Source: an uncultured Butyricicoccus sp.
GTDB taxonomy: Bacteria; Bacillota; Clostridia; Oscillospirales; Butyricicoccaceae
Assembly (NCBI GenBank): GCA_910584935.1
Contig: CAJUDU010000011.1
Coordinates: 1 to 51,555, forward strand
Length of the DNA stretch: 51,555 nucleotides
Direction: 5' to 3'
Positions 8,774 to 17,316 of this stretch are shown here, piece by piece. The notes under the pieces were generated by a model. It saw only the letters and a list, made by a program, of their open reading frames with translations. It was not told where the DNA came from and did not search any database. A program made the translations under genes and the position numbers. Position 1 is the stretch's first letter. Every line of letters begins with the position of its first letter.

Positions 8774-10249
8774 TTATGCGAACGGGTTCTCTGTCGGGTA
8801 AGGTAAGGATGCAGGCTGGTTGTAAGCGATATCCGCGATACCCAGATATTTAAACACTTCAAACAGCGCCTTGCCATAATGTCCGAACGCAACAGCGCCA
8901 TGATGTGGATACTGCTTTTCAATCAGGACATGGCGATAGAAACGGTTCATTTCCGGGATGGCAAACACACCGATAGAGCCAAAGGAACGGGTTGGCACAT
9001 CAAGAATTTCGCCCTGGGCGATATACGCGCGCAAGCTGGTGGACGCGGTGGACTGCAAACGGTAGAATGTGATATCGCCTGCTTTGATATCGCCTTCCAT
9101 GGTGCCGCGGGTGATATCGGGTTCTGGCAGTTCAGGTTCAAGCTGGCGTTTCATGATAAGCTGATAGCCCATATGCGGGTTTTTCAGCAGGGAAGAACAA
9201 GTATTGCCGCAATGGAAGCCCATAAAGGTTTCATTCAGGCGGTAATCTGCTTTGCCCTTGATATCCTCATGATAAATCTGCGCAGGAACCGAGTTATTGA
9301 TGTCCAGCAGGGTTACTGGTGCGCCAGAAATGCAAATGCCGATATATTCACTCAGTGCGCCATAAATATCGACTTCACAGGAAATCGGGATGCCACGGCC
9401 GGTAAAACGGGAATTGACATAACAGGGAACAAAGCCAAATTCAGTTTGGAACGCAGGCCAGCATTTGTTGGCAAATGCGGCATATTTGGAACAGCCAAGG
9501 TTATCGCGCATCCAGTCTTCGAGGGTCAGTTCATATTGTGCAAGGCGGGGCAAAACGCCTGCATATGGGTTATCCGAACCCAATTCGGCTGCCATTTCTT
9601 CTGCTTTCGCCGCAATGCGTGGGTCATCCTTATGGGCATTGTAGGCAACCAGCAAATCCAGTTCAGAATGTTCTTCTACGGCAACACCAAGGTCATAAAG
9701 TGCCTTAATTGGCGCATTGCAGGCAAGGAAATCATTCGGGCGGGGGCCAAAAGCAAAGATTTTCAGCCCGGAAAGCCCAACCAGCGCGGTTGCAATCGGG
9801 ACAAATTCCCGGATTTGGTCTGCCACTTCGGCTGCTGTGCCGCAAGGGTATTCTGGGATATATACCCGCTTGCCGCGCAGGCCAAGGTTATAAGACGCAT
9901 TTAGCATACCGCAGTAAGCGTCGCCGCGCCCATTGTGCAAATCGCCATCGCCCTCCGCGGCAGAGGTGTACATAATCGGGCCATCGAACATATCCGCAAT
10001 CATGGTTTCTGGGGTTTCTGGGCCAAAGTTGCCCAAAAAGACACACAACGCATTGACACCAGCCGCTTTTACATCGTCGACAGCCTTTTTTGCATCCAGT
10101 TCATTTTCCACGCATACGGGGCATTCATACAGCCCTTCGCCATAAGCCGCAACGATATTATGGCGGCGTTTTTCCGAAAGTGAAATCGGGAAACACCCAC
10201 GGCTTACCGAAATAATTCCCATCTTCATTTCAGGAATATTTGTTAACAT
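8774..10249 (-). CDS. L-fucose/L-arabinose isomerase family protein
   Basis: A 491-aa protein of the L-fucose/L-arabinose isomerase superfamily, Mn-dependent aldose-ketose isomerases. The N-terminal FucI-like Rossmann domains are visible (MGIISVSRGCFPISL, then VDDVKAAGVNALCVFLGNFGPE), and the C-terminal half contains acidic and histidine residues consistent with a metal site (for example EVDIYGALSEYIG near 325-340). An AAGGAGGAG site precedes the ATG. It follows xylB and the DUF4867 gene in one leftward operon and precedes the xylose transporter. No xylA is nearby, so by inference this enzyme makes the ketose phosphorylated by XylB. The exact aldose substrate is unknown. Some family members are annotated only as isomerase-related. 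Confidence 0.8.
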   Translation of the reverse strand: MLTNIPEMKMGIISVSRGCFPISLSEKRRHNIVAAYGEGLYECPVCVENELDAKKAVDDVKAAGVNALCVFLGNFGPETPETMIADMFDGPIMYTSAAEGDGDLHNGRGDAYCGMLNASYNLGLRGKRVYIPEYPCGTAAEVADQIREFVPIATALVGLSGLKIFAFGPRPNDFLACNAPIKALYDLGVAVEEHSELDLLVAYNAHKDDPRIAAKAEEMAAELGSDNPYAGVLPRLAQYELTLEDWMRDNLGCSKYAAFANKCWPAFQTEFGFVPCYVNSRFTGRGIPISCEVDIYGALSEYIGICISGAPVTLLDINNSVPAQIYHEDIKGKADYRLNETFMGFHCGNTCSSLLKNPHMGYQLIMKRQLEPELPEPDITRGTMEGDIKAGDITFYRLQSTASTSLRAYIAQGEILDVPTRSFGSIGVFAIPEMNRFYRHVLIEKQYPHHGAVAFGHYGKALFEVFKYLGIADIAYNQPASLPYPTENPFA

Positions 10250-10264
10250 AAAATTGCTCCTCCT

Positions 10265-10921
10265 TTATATGCCCCGCTCAGCAATTAGCCTGCGGATATC
10301 AATATTTTCACCTGTTAGACCAACCCATGCGCCGTCTGCCGCTTCGCTGGCATCCGGGTGGGCAATCAGCCATTTATTGCGGGCACGCAGCAAACGGTTT
10401 TCTGTAAATGTGCTGCCTACTGTAGGGGCATCGGTATTTGTTCCCTGCGGCAGTACAACGACAACGCGGAACCCTGCGCCCGGTGTGGCATCGCAAGGCG
10501 CATAATGCAGCGATGTTGCATAGACTTCCACAGCCGTACCAGCTGGGGCAAGGAAGGCTTCCACTTTGCTGGTATCCAGCTTATGGTCTGCGGTGATATC
10601 CTGCTGCTTTGCCAGCAGCAAGATAAAATCCTGCGCGCCGATATTGATTTCGCTGTCACGGTGGTATTCCACACAATTTAGTTTGGTGTTGGTGCCATTG
10701 CAATAGCCTATTTGAATCGGCATCCCACCATATATTTCATCCCGCAGCATAGCATAGGATGAATCTGCTTCCAATGCCGCTTCGGAGGGTACATAAGTAA
10801 CACTATCTGTGGGGCGCAGGGTTTGGGCTTCCAACGTCCCCAATAAGCTGGAAAAGTCATACCCTTCAAGTACACGCCCATAAGCGGCAAACGCAGGGTC
10901 TTTGACGGATAAAATTTTCAT
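10265..10921 (-). CDS. DUF4867 family protein (cupin-like), sugar cluster
   Basis: A 218-aa protein that I recognise as the DUF4867 type found beside FucI-like isomerases and xylulokinases in Clostridia. The biochemical role is not established. The middle of the protein has a cupin-like layout: EYHRDSEINIG near residues 85-95 could supply His/Glu ligands, and KVEAFLAPAGTAVEVYATSLHYAPC near 120-145 could supply the second-motif histidine. That fold is shared by D-lyxose isomerases and ureidoglycolate lyase-like proteins, so a sugar isomerase, epimerase or lyase role is possible. It lies 18 bp after xylB and 15 bp before the isomerase gene, with AAAGGAGG upstream. The family call is fairly sure; the function is inference. 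Confidence 0.75.
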   Translation of the reverse strand: MKILSVKDPAFAAYGRVLEGYDFSSLLGTLEAQTLRPTDSVTYVPSEAALEADSSYAMLRDEIYGGMPIQIGYCNGTNTKLNCVEYHRDSEINIGAQDFILLLAKQQDITADHKLDTSKVEAFLAPAGTAVEVYATSLHYAPCDATPGAGFRVVVVLPQGTNTDAPTVGSTFTENRLLRARNKWLIAHPDASEAADGAWVGLTGENIDIRRLIAERGI

Positions 10922-10939
10922 GATGCGAAACGGCCTCCT

Positions 10940-12472
10940 TTATAAAGCTGCCAGTGCATGGAACTGCTCACGCAGGGCAGGGTATAACTGCTGATAACGT
11001 GCATAATAAGCATCATATTGGGCTGTATTTTGTGGGATTGGCGGCTGTGATGGATTGACTGCAATGAGTTTGCGGCAGCCTTCTTCCACCGAGGCGTAAA
11101 CGCCTGCGCCAACGCCTGCCAGAATGGCTACGCCAAGGGCAGGGCCTTCCCGGCTGACCGTGGTTGCAACCGGGCAATCCAAAATATCCGCCATCATTTG
11201 CCGCCATAGCGGGGATGTCCCACCGCCGCCACAGGCAAGGATTTCGGTTGGCTGCACACCCATTTCCGTAAGGATACCTGCACAGTCGCGCAAGCTGAAA
11301 GTAACACCCTCCATGACAGCCCGCAGCAAATCATAACGGGTGTGCATCCCGGAAAGCCCAAAGAATACGCCGCGGCAATCCGGGTCAAGATGCGGGGTGC
11401 GTTCGCCCATCAAATATGGCAGATAAATGAGGCGGTTAGAACCAATCGGCACAGATTCCGCAGCCTTGTCCAATAAAATATAGCTGTCAACACCTTGTTT
11501 TTCGGCTTGCTGCATATCCATACCACAGAAATTATCCCGGTACCATTTGAGTGATTGCCCTGCTGCCAGTGTGACACCCATCACATGCCATGCACCTGGC
11601 ACAGCACAGCAGAAAGTATGCACCCGTCCGCCAGGGTCAATGGATAATTTGCTGGTATGCGCAAAGACAACACCAGATGTGCCAATGGTTGCAAACGCTT
11701 TGCCATCCTCAACAACACCTGTGCCGACTGCTGCCGCCGCGTTATCGCCAGCGCCGCCAACGACGGGGGTGCCTGCGGCAAGACCAGTTAAGGCGGCTGC
11801 CTCTGCTGTAATGGTGCCTGTGATTTCTGGGCTTTCATAAACCTTTGCCAGCAGTGTTTTGTCGATTCCCAGTTTTTCCAGCACTTCATCTGACCAGCAG
11901 CGGTTTGGCACATCCAGCAGTCCCATGCCTGAAGCATCTGAAACTTCGGTAGCATAAACGCCGCACAGTTTGAAGCGGATATAATCCTTTGCCAAAAGGA
12001 TATGCCTGCATTTTTCATAAATTTCCGGCTCATGGTTGCGTACCCATAGGATTTTACCAGCCGTAAAACCAGTCAGCGCCGGGTTTGCTGTGATTTCCAA
12101 GTAACGCTTTTTGCCTACACGGTTATGGATTTCTTCGCATTCGGCAGCAGTACGCCCATCACACCATAAGATAGCAGGGCGGAGCACCTCATTTTGTGCG
12201 TCCAGCATTACCAGCGAATGCATTTGCCCGGACAGCCCAATGCCACGCACCGCATCTGGTTGCGCGCCGCTTGCTGCAAGAACCGCACGAATGCCCCCGC
12301 AAACGGCGTCCCACCAATCTTCTGGGCGCTGTTCTGCCCAGCCGTTTTGCGGCTGGCTCATGGGATATTCCACGGTTTTAGAAGCCGCGGTATTGCCGTC
12401 TGTGTCAAACAAAACGGTTTTTGTCCCCGATGTGCCGATGTCAATACCAAGCAGATATTCCACTGTATGCAC
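10940..12472 (-). CDS. xylB: Xylulokinase (FGGY family)
   Basis: Phosphorylates D-xylulose to xylulose 5-phosphate for the pentose phosphate pathway. The 510-aa length and FGGY motifs fit XylB: the N-terminal phosphate-binding DIGTSGTKTVLFD, the substrate loop GLSGQMHSLVMLD near residue 80, the ADP-binding GGGGTSPLWRQMMADI near 400, and PALGVAILAGVGAGVY. The start is a GTG. Two in-frame GTG codons (12472 and 12463) both sit at workable distances from GAGGAAGGAAG, so the protein may begin three residues later. It heads the operon, behind a consensus promoter and a pair of TTTTGCAAAA palindromes. Confidence 0.95.
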   Translation of the reverse strand: MHTVEYLLGIDIGTSGTKTVLFDTDGNTAASKTVEYPMSQPQNGWAEQRPEDWWDAVCGGIRAVLAASGAQPDAVRGIGLSGQMHSLVMLDAQNEVLRPAILWCDGRTAAECEEIHNRVGKKRYLEITANPALTGFTAGKILWVRNHEPEIYEKCRHILLAKDYIRFKLCGVYATEVSDASGMGLLDVPNRCWSDEVLEKLGIDKTLLAKVYESPEITGTITAEAAALTGLAAGTPVVGGAGDNAAAAVGTGVVEDGKAFATIGTSGVVFAHTSKLSIDPGGRVHTFCCAVPGAWHVMGVTLAAGQSLKWYRDNFCGMDMQQAEKQGVDSYILLDKAAESVPIGSNRLIYLPYLMGERTPHLDPDCRGVFFGLSGMHTRYDLLRAVMEGVTFSLRDCAGILTEMGVQPTEILACGGGGTSPLWRQMMADILDCPVATTVSREGPALGVAILAGVGAGVYASVEEGCRKLIAVNPSQPPIPQNTAQYDAYYARYQQLYPALREQFHALAAL

Positions 12473-12495
12473 CTTCCTTCCTCATTTTCATGTTC

Positions 12496-12530
12496 TCTTT
12501 TGCAAAAATAGATACATATCTTTTGCAAAA
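12496..12530. promoter_or_regulatory. Twin TTTTGCAAAA palindromes in the xylB leader (candidate operator pair)
   Basis: The 12-bp sequence TCTTTTGCAAAA occurs at 12496-12507 and again at 12519-12530, 23 bp apart, close to two helical turns. Its core is a perfect 10-bp palindrome. Both copies lie between the predicted xylB transcription start and the ribosome site, a position suited to a repressor that blocks elongation. Confidence 0.6.
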
Positions 12531-12554
12531 GTGCTTTTCATATGTTGTGTTTAT

Positions 12555-12583
12555 ATCATATACTTTAGCCGTTTTTTTGTCAA
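12555..12583 (-). promoter_or_regulatory. xylB: xylB operon promoter
   Basis: Read leftward: -35 TTGACA (12583-12578), 17-bp spacer, -10 TATGAT (12560-12555), about 90 bp upstream of the xylB start codon. Near-consensus sigma-A type. Confidence 0.8.
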
Positions 12584-13178
12584 CAGGTATCATGCGATTT
12601 GAACAAATTTCAGCGTATCCCACAAATTCACGTATGTTTTTCCGGTAATCTAAACAATAGCATTTGACGTAAAAGGCGGTTTTTTTGATATAAGCAGACG
12701 AAAATCCACCGATGAAAAAAGTCCAGTGGTATGATATCGCCGCTTAGATTCTGCAGATTTTTGACTTCAGTATATCAACTGATGTTGACAATATTAAGCG
12801 TGATATTGTATAATAGGTACAAGCAATACGGCAAAGCCTTGGACGAAAGTGAATAAGCAAATTTTTAGCCAGTTGCTGGACAAAAAATAAGCTATCTTTT
12901 CATATTCCTCTCGCGGCATGATTTTGATGATGATTTGCATATCAATACTCAAAGCAGTTTTAAGTATGTATTACAACAATCGTTTGTTTTTCTCATGTGC
13001 AGGCTGAAAAAAACGTTAGGACACTGCGTAACGCTGTTATGCCTAGTTGTGTTGCACCACCAATATAAGGGAGGGTCGGGATTCCTGTCCTCCATATTTT
13101 TATCCCCCATATCTTGCCGGACGGCAACAGCAATGCTGTTTTATTGATTGCGTCTTGGAATTTTTATAAGTTGGTTGC
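12584..13178. other. Long intergenic stretch with no recognisable gene
   Basis: About 600 bp between the xylB promoter and the speD promoter. No frame gives a recognisable protein or a good ribosome site followed by a long open stretch. It contains a consensus rightward promoter (listed separately) and a small weak hairpin near 13125-13140. A decayed gene or an RNA gene are both possible. Confidence 0.5.
12785..12814 (+). promoter_or_regulatory. Orphan consensus sigma-A promoter
   Basis: A perfect TTGACA (12785-12790) and a perfect TATAAT (12809-12814) are separated by 18 bp on the plus strand. No recognisable coding sequence follows for about 550 bp. A 13-codon GTG-started reading frame at about 12850 is the only short ORF directly downstream. 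Confidence 0.65.
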
Positions 13179-13206
13179 TTGATAACCAGTTACCCCTCGT
13201 GATAAT
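13179..13206 (+). promoter_or_regulatory. Candidate promoter of the polyamine operon
   Basis: TTGATA (13179-13184), 16-bp spacer, GATAAT (13201-13206). Transcription would begin near 13213, giving a leader of about 160 nt ahead of speD. Confidence 0.5.
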
Positions 13207-13241
13207 GCATACCACGCTTGTGAAAACAGTCAATCAGAACA

Positions 13242-13357
13242 GGGCTTTGCCGGACGCTGGAATACACTTCACCATCAGCAGCCCTGGGCGGGTGCAGAAT
13301 ATAGCACTTCCCCCTTTCAGATGCGGACGCAGGCAGCCAAAGCCCGCGCTTTTTTTA
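13242..13357 (+). promoter_or_regulatory. Putative attenuator in the speD leader
   Basis: A small hairpin, AAAGC-CCGC-GCTTT at 13340-13353 followed by a T-rich tract, sits just before the GGAGG of speD and could terminate transcription. Upstream GGGCTTTG (13242-13249) is perfectly complementary to CAAAGCCC (13338-13345), which covers the left arm of that hairpin, so the two pairings exclude each other. This is terminator/antiterminator geometry. I do not recognise a known riboswitch class. Confidence 0.45.
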
Positions 13358-13371
13358 TTTTAGGAGGGATT

Positions 13372-14130
13372 ATGGAACAAAAGCTGAAATTATATGGCTT
13401 TAATAACCTGACCAAGGCATTGAGCTTTAATATTTATGATGTTTGCTATGCCAAAACCCCACGAGAACAAAAAGATTATATCGCTTATATTGATGAGCAG
13501 TATAATTCCGAACGCCTAACGCATATCCTCACCACACTGACTGATATGATTGGCGCAAATGTGCTCAATATCTCAAAGCAGGATTTTGACCCGCAAGGTG
13601 CATCAGCCACACTGCTGATTGCAGAACCAACGATGGTGCCAGTAGGGGAAACGCAGGTTGCCCATTTGGATAAAAGCCATGTCACAGTGCATACTTATCC
13701 GGAATACCATCCGGAAACCTGCCTTGCTACATTCCGAGTGGATATTGATGTGGCAACCTGCGGTGAAATCACGCCGCTGTCTACCCTTGATTATCTCATT
13801 GGTTCATTTGATTCGGATATCATTACTATGGATTACCGGGTGCGTGGCTTTACCCGCGATATGGATGGCAAAAAACTGTTCCTTGACCATGCCATTAAAT
13901 CCATCCAGGATTATATTGCACAGCAAACCCTTTTGCGATATGACGCGGTGGATATGAATGTATATGCCTCGAATTTATTCCATACCCGTATGATGATTAA
14001 AGAAATTGATTTGCAAAATTACCTGTTTAAAACTGATGCCTATGAATTGCCGCCGCGGGTACGGCTGGAAATTATGAATAATCTGCGCTGTGAAATGATT
14101 GAAATCTTTAGCGGGCGCAATGTTTATTAA
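13372..14130 (+). CDS. speD: S-adenosylmethionine decarboxylase proenzyme
   Basis: Makes decarboxylated SAM, the aminopropyl donor for spermidine synthesis. At 252 aa it is of the E. coli-like (class 1A) type. The self-cleavage site is Lys101-Ser102 in HLDKSHVTVHTYPE; Ser102 becomes the pyruvoyl cofactor. The start is the ATG at 13372 behind AGGAGGG; an in-frame ATG 51 bp upstream is inside the leader hairpin region and lacks a ribosome site. It is the first gene of a six-gene operon, 20 bp before the decarboxylase gene. Confidence 0.96.
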   Translation: MEQKLKLYGFNNLTKALSFNIYDVCYAKTPREQKDYIAYIDEQYNSERLTHILTTLTDMIGANVLNISKQDFDPQGASATLLIAEPTMVPVGETQVAHLDKSHVTVHTYPEYHPETCLATFRVDIDVATCGEITPLSTLDYLIGSFDSDIITMDYRVRGFTRDMDGKKLFLDHAIKSIQDYIAQQTLLRYDAVDMNVYASNLFHTRMMIKEIDLQNYLFKTDAYELPPRVRLEIMNNLRCEMIEIFSGRNVY

Positions 14131-14150
14131 AAAAGGAGGGGATTTTCCCA

Positions 14151-15599
14151 TTGCCACAACAACGTGCGCCAATTTATGAAGCTTTAGACGCGTTCCGTCG
14201 GATGCGTATTGTGCCGTTTGATGTGCCTGGACATAAGCGGGGGCGCGGCAACCCTGAGCTGACCGCCTTGCTGGGTGAACAATGTGTTGGGATGGATGTC
14301 AATTCCATGAAGCCGCTGGATAATCTATGCCACCCAGTTTCGGTCATTCGTGAAGCCGAACAGCTTGCGGCGGACGCCTTTGGCGCCGCTCATGCCTTTT
14401 TGATGGTTGGCGGCACCACCTCGGCGGTGCAAAGCATGATTTTATCCGTGGCAGGGCGCGGGGATAAAATTATCCTGCCGCGCAATGTCCATCGCAGTGT
14501 GATGGGGGCAATGGTGCTGTGCGGCGCGGTGCCGGTTTATGTCAATCCTGAATGTGACGACCGCTTAGGCATCCCGCTGGGCATGGATTTGGGCGCGGTA
14601 CAGGCGGCAATCCGCAAAAACCCGGATGCTAAAGCTGTGCTGGTCAATAACCCGACTTATTATGGTATTTGTTCGGATTTGCGGGGCATTATCCAGCTTG
14701 CCCATCAGCATGGGATGTATTGTCTTGCCGATGAAGCCCATGGCACGCATTTTTATTTTGGCGAAGGGCTGCCGCACGCGGCAATGCACGCGGGTGCAGA
14801 TATGGCTGCGGTATCTATGCACAAATCAGGCGGCAGCCTGACCCAATCTTCCTTGCTGCTGACAGGCAGCGCCATGCCCGAAGGGCATGTGCGCCAAATT
14901 ATCAACCTGACCCAAACCACCAGCGCATCTTATTTGCTGCTGTCCAGCTTGGATATTTCCCGCCGGAATTTGGCGCTGCGCGGCAAAGAAGCTTTTGCCA
15001 AAGTAGTGGAAATGGCAGAATATGCCCGTGCGGAAATCAATGCCATCGGCGGTTATTATGCCTATGCGCATGAGTTGGTCAACGGCAGCAGTATTTATGA
15101 TTTTGATATCACCAAATTATCAGTCAATACCTTAGCTGTTGGGCTGGCAGGCATTGAAGTGTATGATTTATTGCGCGATGAATATGATATCCAGATTGAA
15201 TTTGGCGATTTGGGCAATATCCTCGCGTATTTGTCCATTGGCGACCGCCCGCGTGAGATTGAACGTCTGGTCAGTGCGCTTGCAGAAATCCGCCGCCGTT
15301 TTGGGGGCAGTGGGCGTGCGCTCATGAAACAGGAATATTTAGAGCCACAGGTGGCAGTATCGCCGCAAGCGGCGTTTTATGCCCAAAAAGAATCCCTGCC
15401 TTTACAGCAAAGCGCTGGGCGGATATGCAGTGAATTTGTGATGTGTTACCCGCCTGGCATTCCGATTTTAGCGCCAGGTGAACGCATCACAAAAGATATC
15501 CTGGATTATATTGTCTATGCCAAAGAAAAAGGTTGTTCGATGACTGGGTCAGAAGACCCGGAAATTACACGCTTGAATGTGTTGAAAGGGGAGGGCTAA
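14151..15599 (+). CDS. speA: Orn/Lys/Arg decarboxylase family protein (probable arginine decarboxylase)
   Basis: A PLP-dependent fold-type I decarboxylase of 482 aa, the short Bacillus SpeA/YaaO-like form without the N-terminal wing domain of E. coli enzymes. The PLP lysine is Lys225 in SMHKSGGSLTQ; ADEAHG (193-198) holds the aspartate that contacts the PLP ring. Start: TTG at 14151 directly behind AAAGGAGGGG. Arginine rather than lysine or ornithine is inferred from the agmatinase two genes downstream, which would use its product agmatine. The family call is near certain; substrate is likely but not proven. Confidence 0.88.
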   Translation: MPQQRAPIYEALDAFRRMRIVPFDVPGHKRGRGNPELTALLGEQCVGMDVNSMKPLDNLCHPVSVIREAEQLAADAFGAAHAFLMVGGTTSAVQSMILSVAGRGDKIILPRNVHRSVMGAMVLCGAVPVYVNPECDDRLGIPLGMDLGAVQAAIRKNPDAKAVLVNNPTYYGICSDLRGIIQLAHQHGMYCLADEAHGTHFYFGEGLPHAAMHAGADMAAVSMHKSGGSLTQSSLLLTGSAMPEGHVRQIINLTQTTSASYLLLSSLDISRRNLALRGKEAFAKVVEMAEYARAEINAIGGYYAYAHELVNGSSIYDFDITKLSVNTLAVGLAGIEVYDLLRDEYDIQIEFGDLGNILAYLSIGDRPREIERLVSALAEIRRRFGGSGRALMKQEYLEPQVAVSPQAAFYAQKESLPLQQSAGRICSEFVMCYPPGIPILAPGERITKDILDYIVYAKEKGCSMTGSEDPEITRLNVLKGEG

Positions 15600-15603
15600 T
15601 GGC

Positions 15604-16464
15604 ATGGATTTTTGGTTCTCAGAGCAGCAAACCCCAGATGTAAAATTATCCATCCGAGTGGATAAGCAATTATACAGTAGTCAGAGTGATTTCCAACGCA
15701 TTGATATTTTCGAGTCACCGGAATTTGGACGGTTTTTGACGCTGGATGGCTATATGATGCTGACCGAAAAGGATGAATTTATCTATCATGAAATGATTAC
15801 CCATGTACCGCTTGCCGTACATCCGTATGTGCGGGATGTGCTGGTGATTGGTGCAGGGGATGGCGGCGTGATACGAGAGCTGGCGCGTTATCCTGAAATC
15901 CAGCATATTGATATGGTGGAAATAGACCGCCAAGTAGTGGAGGTTTGTAAAACATACCTGCCCAAAACAGCTTGCTGTTTGGATGACCCACGGCTGACAA
16001 TCACCTATGAAGATGGGTTAAAATTCATCCGGCGCTGTCATAACTGTTATGATTTGATTATTGTGGATTCTACCGACCCATTTGGCCCCGGCGAGGGCTT
16101 ATTTACCCGTGAATTTTACGGAAATTGTTATAAAGCGCTGCGGGATGATGGCATTATGATAAACCAGCATGAAAGCCCGTTTTATGCGCAGGATGCCACG
16201 GCTTGTCAGCGCGCTCATGCGCGCATTGTCGCGTCATTCCCGGTCAGCCGGGTGTATCAGGCGCATATCCCGACTTATCCTTCCGGGCATTGGCTGTTTG
16301 GCTTTGCGTCAAAGAAATACCATCCGCTAAAGGATTTGGATGCTGCCCGTTGGGATGCCCGTGGGTTAAACTGCCAGTATTATACCACCACACTGCACCG
16401 GGGTGCATTTTACCTGCCCGCCTATGTAGAGGAGTTGCTGAAAAATGTGGAAACCGAATACTGA
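15604..16464 (+). CDS. speE: Spermidine synthase (polyamine aminopropyltransferase)
   Basis: Transfers the aminopropyl group of decarboxylated SAM to putrescine, giving spermidine. The 286-aa protein has the SAM-fold motif GAGDGGV (83-89) and the acidic pair Asp155/Asp158 in VDSTDPFGPGEGLF, the usual location of the putrescine-contacting and catalytic residues. It begins 4 bp after the decarboxylase stop and overlaps the agmatinase start by 20 bp, so it is translationally coupled. SpeD at the head of the operon supplies its donor. Confidence 0.95.
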   Translation: MDFWFSEQQTPDVKLSIRVDKQLYSSQSDFQRIDIFESPEFGRFLTLDGYMMLTEKDEFIYHEMITHVPLAVHPYVRDVLVIGAGDGGVIRELARYPEIQHIDMVEIDRQVVEVCKTYLPKTACCLDDPRLTITYEDGLKFIRRCHNCYDLIIVDSTDPFGPGEGLFTREFYGNCYKALRDDGIMINQHESPFYAQDATACQRAHARIVASFPVSRVYQAHIPTYPSGHWLFGFASKKYHPLKDLDAARWDARGLNCQYYTTTLHRGAFYLPAYVEELLKNVETEY

Positions 16465-17296
16465 AACCTTTTTGGCGTGTGACCATCCTTTTGAGGACGC
16501 AAAAGTGGTGCTGTTTGGTGCGCCATATGATTCCACAACATCATTCCGTCCCGGCGCACGCTTTGGGCCGCAGATAATCCGGTCAGAATCGGTTGGGCTA
16601 GAAACCTATTCCCCGTATATCAACATGGATTTGACTGAATGCAGGGTGCTTGATACTGGCGATTTAGAACTGCGATTTGGCTCGCCTGCGCCTGCGCTGG
16701 ATGCGGTGGAAGCCTATGCTGCCGCGATTGCGGCACAGGAAAAAATCCCCTTTATGTTGGGTGGGGAACATTCATTAACACTTGGCGCGATACGCGCCTT
16801 GCACAAAGAATATCCAAATCTTGCTGTTCTCCAACTTGATGCCCATACGGATTTGCGGCAGGATTATCTTGGCGAACCGCTTTCTCATGCGTGTGTTATG
16901 CGGCGATGCTGGGAAATCGTCGGTGATGGCAACATTTATCAGTTAGGCATTCGTTCGGGTGATAAACCAGAATGGGAATTTGCCAAAGAACATACCATAT
17001 TGCATCCATTTTCACTGGACAAACTGTATGAATGGGATGATTTATGCCATCAACCCGTTTATTTGACTGTGGATTTGGATGTCCTTGACCCATCCGTATT
17101 TCCGGGCACAGGCACGCCCGAACCTGGCGGCGTCAGTTTTGACGTATTGCGTCAGGCGATGACTAGGGCGTGTATGCTGTTTGATATTGTTGGCTGTGAT
17201 GTGATGGAGCTAAGTCCACATTATGACCACAGCGGCATATCCACTGCGGCAGCGTGTAAAATTGTGCGTGAAATGCTGCTTGCGTTACATGACTAA
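16445..17296 (+). CDS. speB: Agmatinase (ureohydrolase family)
   Basis: Hydrolyses agmatine to putrescine and urea. It is a 283-aa member of the arginase/agmatinase superfamily with the complete binuclear Mn site: His109 in GGEHS, Asp132-His134-Asp136 in LDAHTD, and Asp210/Asp212 in VDLDVLDP. The gene overlaps speE by 20 bp. Together with the upstream decarboxylase it completes the arginine-agmatine-putrescine route. Formiminoglutamase or arginase are less likely given the operon. Confidence 0.94.
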   Translation: MWKPNTETFLACDHPFEDAKVVLFGAPYDSTTSFRPGARFGPQIIRSESVGLETYSPYINMDLTECRVLDTGDLELRFGSPAPALDAVEAYAAAIAAQEKIPFMLGGEHSLTLGAIRALHKEYPNLAVLQLDAHTDLRQDYLGEPLSHACVMRRCWEIVGDGNIYQLGIRSGDKPEWEFAKEHTILHPFSLDKLYEWDDLCHQPVYLTVDLDVLDPSVFPGTGTPEPGGVSFDVLRQAMTRACMLFDIVGCDVMELSPHYDHSGISTAAACKIVREMLLALHD

Positions 17297-17316
17297 AAAG
17301 GAGATTTGATGATTTT

